Part shown: one piece after another, positions 1 to 9,200 of the stretch | How the letters are laid out: every line of letters starts with the position of its first letter | How positions within the stretch are numbered: position 1 is the stretch's first letter | Assembly (NCBI GenBank): GCA_039184055.1 | Contig: JBCDBH010000176.1 | Coordinates: 1-11,761, forward strand | DNA length: 11,761 bases | Origin: JBCDBH01 sp039184055 | GTDB lineage: Bacteria > Acidobacteriota > Thermoanaerobaculia > Multivoradales > J023 | Direction: 5' to 3' | Made by a program: the position numbers and the translations under genes | The notes under the pieces: generated by a model | Seen by the model: the letters and a program-made list of their open reading frames with translations, nothing else | Database searches by the model: none | Told to the model about the DNA's origin: nothing

Positions 1-207
1 GGCGCTTCGGTGGTGCTCAAGGTGCGGTCGCCGGTGGGGGCCGAGACCCGCACCGCGGGCACCGGACTCGATCATCGGGTGACCTTCGAAGGGCTCAACG
101 CGGGCGATATTCACGTCCATGCGACCCATCCGGTCACCGGTCTCCGTGGCGCCGCGAATGGAGTACTCAGTCTCGAAGGCGAGCTGCTGCGGATCGTCAT
201 CCAGCTC
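1..207 (+). other. Tail of a carboxypeptidase-regulatory-like beta-sandwich (cut by window edge)
   Basis: Residues 1-69 of the fragment. The order VTFEGLNAGDIHVHA, then a hairpin, then LRIVIQLED parallels the end of the next domain (FTFEAVRMGNFEIEI, then IDFGDIVLDD). This is the usual close of a CarboxypepD_reg-type prealbumin-like domain, where a 'tdGxFxFxgv..G.yxvxv' strand pair is followed by a short final strand. The beginning lies left of the window, so more copies may precede it. The assignment rests on pattern only. Confidence 0.55.
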
Positions 208-3200
208 GAGGACACGGGCTCGATCACCGGTCGGGTGCTGCAGTCCGACGGCGTTACCCCAGCGGCCGAGGCGCTGGTGTATCTGCAGTTCCCCGGTGGC
301 AATCTGCTCGATCAAACCGAGACCGACGGTACCTTTACCTTCGAAGCCGTGCGCATGGGCAATTTCGAGATCGAGATTCAAGAGGCGCTCGACCTCGGTC
401 GCTACAACCTTCGCGGCACGCTGAGCAGCAATGGTGAGGTGATCGACTTCGGCGACATCGTGCTCGATGACGAAGATCCTCGCGTGCTCGGTTTCGAGCC
501 CGGTTCGGGCACGACTGGTCTCGCTCTCGATACGACCTTTGTCGTTCGCTTTAGCGAGCCGATGGCGCCCTCGACCTTCAATATCCGCGACTTCGTGTGG
601 ATGCGGAAGTCGAGTGGCAACGCTGTTCACATCTCCGAGCACAACTGGTTCGACAACGACACCGCGGTCGAGCTGGTGCCGAGCGTGCTGGTGAGCGGTA
701 CCGCCTACGAGGTGGTGCTCGAGGAAGGCATGCTCGACGTCGCCGGGCGGGCGATTCAAGACCGGGTGGTCGCAGCGTTCACGACCGCCGATGTGATTCC
801 GCCTGTCGTGATCGACGGCTATCCGCTCGACGGTACGAATCAGGTACCGATCGACGCCAATCTCCTCTTGGTGTTCTCGGAGCCGATCGTCGAGACCTCG
901 CTCTCGGGGAGCGCCATCCAGCTCTACGACCTCACCGACGGGACGGGTGTCGGGACGACCTTCCAGGTGCGTCCGGGTGAGCGCGAGGTGGTGATCACCC
1001 CGATCGGCTCGTTGATCGCCGATCATCAGTATCAGCTCACCGTGCAGGGGGCGATCGATCTTTCCGGCCTGCCGATGGCGGCGCCTCATGTGGCGACGTT
1101 CTGGACGCCGGACGAGACCTTGCCGACCGGTACTTGGGTGTCGCCCGCGGCGGGCGCGACGTTCACGTCGGGCGATCTGATCAACGCTGCGGTGACCGCT
1201 GACGACAACCGAGGCGTGGCGCGGGTCGAGTTCCGACTCGGCGACTATGTCCTGGTGGACGAGACCGCGCCGTACGCCTTCGACGTCCCGGCGCTGCCGG
1301 TGACGGTGGTGGGCGACCACACCCTGACCGCGCGGATCGTCGATCTCTTCGACAACAGCACCGATCTCGACCGCACCGTTCATGTTCAGCCGCTCGGGGT
1401 GTCCGATCCACCCGCTATGCGGGTCGACTGTCTGGCCGACCAGGACCGTGTGCGCGCCAACTGGCAGGTTGAGATGCCGTTTGTCCTGAGCGACGATCTC
1501 GGGCTCGAGCGCTGGGTGTTGACCGTCGACGGTGAGGTGATCGAGTCGTCGCTGCCGTTCGAGACCATGCCGCCCCAGAGCAAGTTGCGCTGGGTGGTAC
1601 CGGCGGATGCTCTGCCGGGCACGGTGTATCGCGTGGTCGTCGAAGCACGGGATTTCTCGGCCAACGTCGTTCGTTACGAGGTCGACGTGGTGCTCGCCGA
1701 AACCCTGCTGACACCGAGTCAAGTCATCGACTCGTCGTTCGACGGTCAGTACATCAGCTTGCACAACGGCACCTACACGATCGATGGTCCGATCGCGCCG
1801 GCCGGGATCTTCTTGATCGATCACGCCACGCTCGAGCCGGTGGCGGGGCAGACGCTGCAGATCGATGCCACCGAGCGGATCCACGTTCAATGTGGTGGCA
1901 CGCTCGATGCTTCGGAGCAGGGCTTCGCCGGTGCCGTGGGTAGTGATAGCCACGCCGGCGCGCCGAGTTGGGTGAGCGGTTCGACCGCCGACGCCGGAGG
2001 CAGCCACGGCAGTCACGGCATTCCCTATGACGACGCAGGAACGCCCGGCGATGTCTACGGCAGCGTCTACCGGCCGCTGCTGCCGGGTGGCGGTGGCGCG
2101 CAGCCCAGCCCTGCGACCGGCGACGGTGACGCGGGTGGTGGTGTCGTCCATCTGCGCGCGCCCGAAGTGTCGATCGACGGCGCGGTTCTCGCCAACGGTC
2201 GCAAAGGCCAGCCGGGCGCCGGTGGCGCCGGTGGCTCGATCTTCATCGAGGCGACCACCCACCTGCGTGGCGTCGGCCGACTGGAAGCGATCGGTGGCAA
2301 CCACAAGACGTGTTCGGGGCTACCACCGGCCGAAGCGGGTGGCGGTGGCGGTGGCCGTATCGGCATCGATGTGACGGCTCTCGACGGTTTTGATCCGGGT
2401 AGCCAAGCCAAGGCGTCCGGTGGGCGCATCATCTGTGGCGCCGGCGCGGGCTCGGGCACCGTCTACGCCTATGTCGACGACGGTTCGATGACCCACGGTG
2501 TGCTGTGGCTCGACGGCGATGGCCATGACTCCATCGACGTGACCCATCTCCCGACGCTCGCCGGTGACGTGGTCTCGTTGTTCGAGATCGCGGGCGCCGA
2601 TGCCTGGATCACGGCGCCTCAGGTGTTCCGTCCGCGTTGGGACGGTGCCTATGTCGAGCTGTTCGATGGCGCCGACGGGTCGCTCGGCGTGTTCAAGATC
2701 GCCGAGATCGACGGTGCCGGGCGAATTCGTGCTCTCGGTGCCGGTGGGGTGACCGGTGCGACCCGGTACGAAGGTCGGCACCGTTTCGACCGTGTCGAGC
2801 TGCTCGGCGACGCGTCGCTGGTCGACAACGGCGCGGTCGAGCTCGGTGAGATCACCTTGACCGCTGGCGATATCGAGCTCGACGGCCCGGTGCGCGCGAC
2901 CACCATTCGGGTCGAGAGCGGCGCCACGGTGCGCTCGACGACCGGTGTAGTGTCGTTGATCGCGTCGGGTGACCTGATCATCGAGCCCGGCGCGGTGATC
3001 GATGTCGACGGCGCCGGTCATCTGGGCGGCGTCGCGCCGACCGGTGTCGGTGGCGTACCCGCGGGGGTGATCGGCTCGGCGCCCGACGCGGGCGGGAGTC
3101 ATGGCGGCGGGGGCAGTCTGGGAGACACGGCCACGGCGGCCGGCGAGACCTACGACAGCATCGTCCGACCGCGTTTGGCGGGTGGCGGTGGTGGTTTGCG

Positions 3201-6200
3201 CACCGCCGATGCCACCAATGGCCCGGCGGGCAACGGTGGTGGCGTGGTCTACCTCGAAGTCGGTGGCACGCTGACCCTCGATGGCACGATCAACAGCCGG
3301 GGTGACGACGGTCACGCGGCGATCGGTGGCGGTGGCGCCGGTGGCAGCGTGTGGATCGATGCCACGACCCTCGCCGGAAGCGGCACGATCGACGCTCACG
3401 GTGGTGACGGAGTCGCCTGTCCCTCGGGTGACGATGGTGCCGGTGGTGGCGGTCGTGTCGCCCTACACGTCGACACGCTGAGCGGTTTCGATCCGGCGAC
3501 TCAAGTCGTGGCGTGGGGCGGTATGGACCTGTGTGGTTCGAATCTCACGCTGCACCACGTCGCCGGCGCGGGTACGGTGTTCGTTCGTACCGCGACGGAT
3601 ACACACGGTACGTTGCGGTTGATCGGCAAGCCGGCCGATGTCACGGCGAAATTCGTCCTTCCGACGGCTCTGCCGACTCTCGACGAAGGCATGGTGAGTC
3701 TGCTCGAAGCGAGCGGCGGCGATGCCTGGCTGAGCGCGGCCAGTCCGTTTGCGCCTCGTTGGGACGGCGTGTGGGTCGATCTCTACGATGTTGCCGGGGT
3801 TTCGCTCGGTAGCTTCGAGGTCGATCAAATCGATGGCAATGGTCGTCTGCGTTTGGTGGGCGCCGGCGCGGTGAACGGCGCGGTGACCTATCGCGGCGGC
3901 TACCGCTTCGATCGCATCGATACCGAGCGAGAGGCCAGCGTGCTGGCGCGTTCGCCGCTCGTCGTCGATCTCGATCTCAGTCACGAGGTCACCCTCGGTG
4001 GCACGATCGATGCGAGCTCGTTGATCGTCCGCGATGGTGGCGTTTTGCGGGCGCCTCGTGGTGAGACGCTCGAGCTACGCGTCGACCAGGTGACCGTCGA
4101 GACGGGGGGCGCGATCCGTGTCGACCATACCGGCTATATGGATCCGATCAGCGCGGTTCACGATGGCCTGGCGCCGAGCTGGGTGGCACCCGCGACCCAA
4201 AACGCGGGTGGAAGCCACGGCGGCCAGGGTAGTGCGTTCGATGTTCCCGGCGCGTCTGGTGACGTATTCGGCAGTGTCTATTGGCCGAGTCTCGGTGGCG
4301 GCGCCGGTGGCAGCGGCGCGACGTCTAGCGGTGACAGCGCGGGTGGTGGCCTCTTGCTGATCGAGGCGACGACGCTGACGCTCGACGGCGAGCTGAGCGC
4401 GCGTGGCGAGGACCCCACATTCAGCTTCCGAGGCGCTGGTTCGGGTGGCACCGTGCGCATCGCTACGTCGGTCTTCGATGGCACGGGTGTCATCGACGCC
4501 TCGGGTGGACACTCGTCGCATGGTGGCGGCGCCGGTGGCGGTGGCCGTGTCGCGGTATCGATGAGCTCGGGTACGTTCGATGTCGAGCAACAAGCGCGTG
4601 CCTACGGTGGTGACGAGGTCGATGTCTACGACGGGTTTATGGGAACCGCCGCCGCGGGCACCGTATGGTTCGAAACACCTGCTTCGACTCACGGAACCTT
4701 GATCATAGGCAATGGTCTCGACGACCAGGGCCAACCACGCACGGGTTTGGCGACTCGTCTGCCGACCCTCGGTAGTGGCACGGTCAGCGCCAGCGAAGAC
4801 GCCGGGGCCGATTTGTGGATCAGCGCGGCGGCGGGCTTTACTCCGCGGTGGCGTGGTGTCGGCGTCGAGCTGATCGATGCCGGTAGCCAGTCGCTCGGTG
4901 TGTTCGAAGCGATCGATCGTGATGAGACGGGACGGATCCGTCTCGCCGGCGCCGCGACGCTGAGCCCCGCTACGTATACCGGGCGCTATCGCTTCGATAC
5001 CGTGGTGCTCCAACCCGGTGCCTTGCTCGAAAGCGACGATCCGGTCGACACGGGCACCACGGTCTTCGAAGGCTTGGTCGAAGTCTCGGAGCCGATCGTT
5101 GCCGCAAACGCTCTCGTCAAGAGCGGTGCCGTGGTGCGACCGGCTGCGGGTACGGAGCTGGTCTGGCGGATCAGCGGCACGCTCGAAATCGAAGCCGGTG
5201 CGCTGATCGACGTCAGTGGCTTCGGCTACGCCGAGGGACTCGCGCCCAGCGGCATCACGACACCGGTCGGACGCGGCGGTGGGAGCCATGGTGGTATCGG
5301 CTCGAGCTCCGGCAACGAGGTGGCTGGAGACATCTTCGGCAGCGTCACGATGCCGTTTCAGGGCGGTGGTGGCCCGGGCCTGACGTTCAACGACGCCGCC
5401 GGTGGCGGTGTGCTCGATATCGAGGCGACCGAGGTGATCGTCCGTGGCGAGATCCGAGCACGTGGCACGGGCTATCAGGGTACGGGCGCGGGAAGCGGTG
5501 GCGCCGGTGGCTCGGTGCGGATCGCCGCCGCGCGGATCGACACCACGGGTGGTTTGATCGATGCCAGCGGTGGTGATCATGTGCGTGATAGCTGCCCGTC
5601 CACGTCCCAGAGTGGCGGTGGTGGTCGCGTCGCCTTGGCGGCCACCGAGTCGCTGATCACCGATCCGCTCAACGAGCTGCGTGCGTGGGGCGGCGAGCGG
5701 ACATGTGGCTCGACCGCGCTCGATTTCGCCGCTCCGGGCACGATCTTCCTGCGCGATCCGACGGCTACCCACGGTGAGCTGTGGATCGATCAGGGCGGGA
5801 CGGCACGGAGTGGCTGGGCCGCCCGTCTCCCCGCGCTCGGTAGCGGCGCGCTGACGCCGCCGACGGTCGATGGCGCCGATCTCTGGGTCGAACGCGGCGA
5901 CGCCACGGCGTGGCTCGGTCGCTGGCTGGGTGCGTGGATGACGCTCACCGACGCCGCGGGTGCGGACCTCGGCACCTTCCGGGTGGTCGAGCTCGACAGC
6001 GCACAGGGCGTTCGTCTCGCTGGCGCGGCGGCCGCCACCACCGCTACGACCTTCACCGGTCAACATCGTTTCGACGATCTGGTGCTGCGTCGTGGCGCGG
6101 TGCTCGAGCTCAGCACCGGCGGACCGATTCCGACGGTGAGCGTCGAGCGCAAGCTCGATATCGATGGTGATTCGCGTCTCGATGCCAGCGGTCTCGGCTA

Positions 6201-9200
6201 TGCCGGTGGCGAGGTCGGTCACGAGGATGGCTATGCCCCGGCACCCGTATCGACCTCGGACGTCGATGCGGGTGGCAGTCATGGCGGTCTCGGCGCCCTC
6301 GGTGACCAGCTCGGAGCGGTCGGTGAGGTGTACGACAGCGTGTATCAGCCGTGGCTCGCCGGTGCCGGTGGCGCGCGTGACGACCTCGCCAACCCGACCC
6401 AGACCTACGACTACGGTAGCCCTGGTGGTGGCGTGCTGATCTTCGCGCTCGACGAGGTGCAGCTCGACGGTGAGATCCGCGTCCGGGGCTTCGACGCTTC
6501 GGACAGTCACGACGGCTCGGCGGGTGCCGGTGGCACGTTGGTGATCGATGCGCAAACGCTGCGTGGTAGTGGTGTGATCGATGTTTCGGGTGGTGGTCGG
6601 AGCACCTGTGGTGTCTATGAGAAGGGTGCCGGTGGCGGGGGTCGCGTGGTGCTCGATCTCGACACCTTCGATGGCTTCGACGTGCTGTCGCAGGTACGGG
6701 CGCGTGGCGGTATCGATTGCGCCAGTGTCGAACGCCAGGCGGGCGCCGGCACGGTGCTGTGGTACGACAGCGCGTCGACGCATGGACATCTGGTAGTCGA
6801 TCAACGTCTGCTCGACGGCACGACAGTCAACCCATCTGTGTTCCGGGCCACGACACCGCTGCCGTCGATCGGACGGGGCACGGTGGTGTCGACCGACACC
6901 GAGCCCACCGACGCCAGCGCCCTCTGGATCGAGGCCTCGACGACGCTCGACTACGGCGTGGTCGGCATGTGGGTGCGGATTTCCGCGACCGATTACCGCG
7001 TGCTCGCCGAGCGCGAGGATCGCCAGTGGTTGCTGCTCGATGGCGCTGCAGGAGCGGTCGTTGCTGGCGACAGCTACGTCGGCATCTACGCATTCGACTC
7101 GGTGACGCTACGAGGTGGGGCCGAGGTGGTGCTCGGTGATGGTGATCAGGTGGGTAGCTTCGACATCGACGCTGCGTCGACGTGGAGCCTCTTCGACATC
7201 ACGCCGCCGGTGATCGCCGACGTCCAGCCCGCCGACGGCTCGGTGCATCCATCCGGAAGCCCGGTGGTCATCACCGCGACGGTGAGCGACAACGTGTCGG
7301 TGACCAGCGTCACTCTCGATGCCTTCGGTCAGACGCTGGTCGACACCGAGGCGCCCTACACGTGGACGCTCAATGCGCCGACGGTCAGCAGCTCTACGTC
7401 GATGCCGCTCGTCGTCACGGCGGTCGATGACAACAGCAATCCGTCCACCTTCACACGGAACATCACGGTCGATCCGACCATCCCGGGTCTGCCACCCGAG
7501 ATCGCGGTCAACTGTCTGAGCTCGGGTCTGCGCTTGGCACCCGACACGGGGATCGATCTCGATCTCACGGTGAGCGATCCGGATGACGATCTCGACCGTG
7601 TCGAGCTCTATTTCGATAGTGAGTTGACCCCGAGCGCCGTGGCCACGGCCGCGCCGTGGGATCTCCGGCTCGACGTACCCGCCAACCGGGTCGATGGCGA
7701 CGTTCTCACCGTGACCTTGGTGGCGAGAGACTTTTCCGGGCTCGAAGCCTCGGTCTCGTTCACCGTGGATGTGATCGCGGCGGCGGTGTTCGCGGTCGAT
7801 ACGACGATCGCCGATGGCGATACCACCTACGACGGTGGCAGCGTCGTGGTCACCGGCGGCACGCTGACCCTCGACGGCAGTCATGGCTTCCGTGATCTGG
7901 TGGTGCTCGGTGGCGCGACGGTCACCCATACGGCCACCGACGCCAGCGCCGAGCAACGTCTCGATCTCAGCCTCACCCGCGATCTGGTGGTCGCGTGTGG
8001 TGGTCGCATCGACGTCACCGAGCGCGGCTATCTCGGAACGACCAGCGGCACGGGCGCGTATGGCTACGGCAATACGACCGACGAAGGCGCCGAGCTGGTC
8101 AGCGGTGGCAGTCACGGTGGCTTGGGCGGTGCGCACGACGGCGGTGGCGTCTACGGTTCGCTCTTCGATCCGGCGACCCCGGGTGGCGGTGGCGCGGGTG
8201 GCGCCTACAGTCATGGTGGTGGTGTGATCCGCATCGCCGCCGCGGGTGACGCGGTGATCGACGGTGCGATCCATGCGGTCGGCGGCGCAGCCGATACCTA
8301 CGGTCATCACGGCGCCGGTGGCTCGATCCGTCTCGATGCCACGACGATTCGTGGTCTCGGTGAGATCGATGCGTCGGGTAGCGGCTCACCCACCGGCACG
8401 GCCGCCGCTGGCGGTGGTGGTGGTCGCGTGGCGCTCTACGGCTCGACGATCGATGCCGATCTGCTGACCCGAACGCGCGCCGCTGGTGGTTCCACGATCT
8501 CGGTTTCCAAGACCGGCGCGGCGGGCACGATCTTCGTCAAGCGTGACAGCGATCCGCTCGGTGTCTTGATCGTCGACAATCTCGGCCGCACGAGCGATCA
8601 ATACACCCTGTTGCCGAAGGTCGGCTCGGGCACGGTGAGCACGGTCGAGACCGAGGCGATCACCGATACGCGTGCCGATTTCCGTCACAGTCTGGTCGGG
8701 GCCGAGGTGGCGTTCAACGGCGATCTCACCAACCTGTGGCCGATCGCCAGTCACGACCATCACGGTCAACGACTCGTTCTCGACGTCAGCGGGCAGGCGC
8801 TCAGCGCCCAGGTCGGCGACAGCTATGCGGGCCGATACCGTTTTGATCGTGTCGAGGTGCGCAACGGTGCGCGTCTGCTGGTCTTCGATCCGGTGGACAG
8901 CACGCAGACTCCGGTGGTCGACGCCGACGCGCTCTATACGCCGGCTTACACGCCGACCGTTGCCATCACCGCACCCGTCTCGGCGACCAGCTTCGACGCC
9001 GGCGCCGCGATCGCGGTCACGGCGGATGTCGACAGCCCGCTCGGAATCGTGTCGGCGAGCGTCGAGTTCGGTGGCAACGAGCAGACCCTGACCGCGGCGC
9101 CGTGGAGCTGGACGGTGAACGCGCCCGCGGTGAGCGTGACCACGACGATGTCGATCGTGCTCGAGATGGTCGATGGGGCGGGCAATGTTTTCCACGATCA

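Noticed and set aside
2338..2355. GGT/GGC tandem runs as microsatellites for phase variation
   Set aside because: Runs are short, interrupted by GCC, GGA or CGT codons, and differ between copies. All module distances remain multiples of three, so there is no sign of slippage switching the frame.
4075..6804. 909-codon open frame on the minus strand, as a possible real gene
   Set aside because: It is codon-register antisense to the repeat-bearing frame. Its translation is a low-complexity mix of R, T, A, H and D with no domain, no promoter or ribosome binding site, and it crosses module boundaries without regard to them. It starts at TTG.
7561..7620. Acidic SDPDDDLD stretch as a cadherin-like calcium site or RTX repeat
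   Set aside because: The nonapeptide GGxGxDxxx of RTX is absent, and a cadherin-like set of acidic residues is not complete. It is kept only as a remark on the Ig domain.
7108..8310. 400-codon minus-strand open frame, with others at 2320-3399, 3463-3984 and 10672-11628
   Set aside because: All share the codon-aligned antisense register, ending wherever a rare sense CTA, TTA or TCA occurs.
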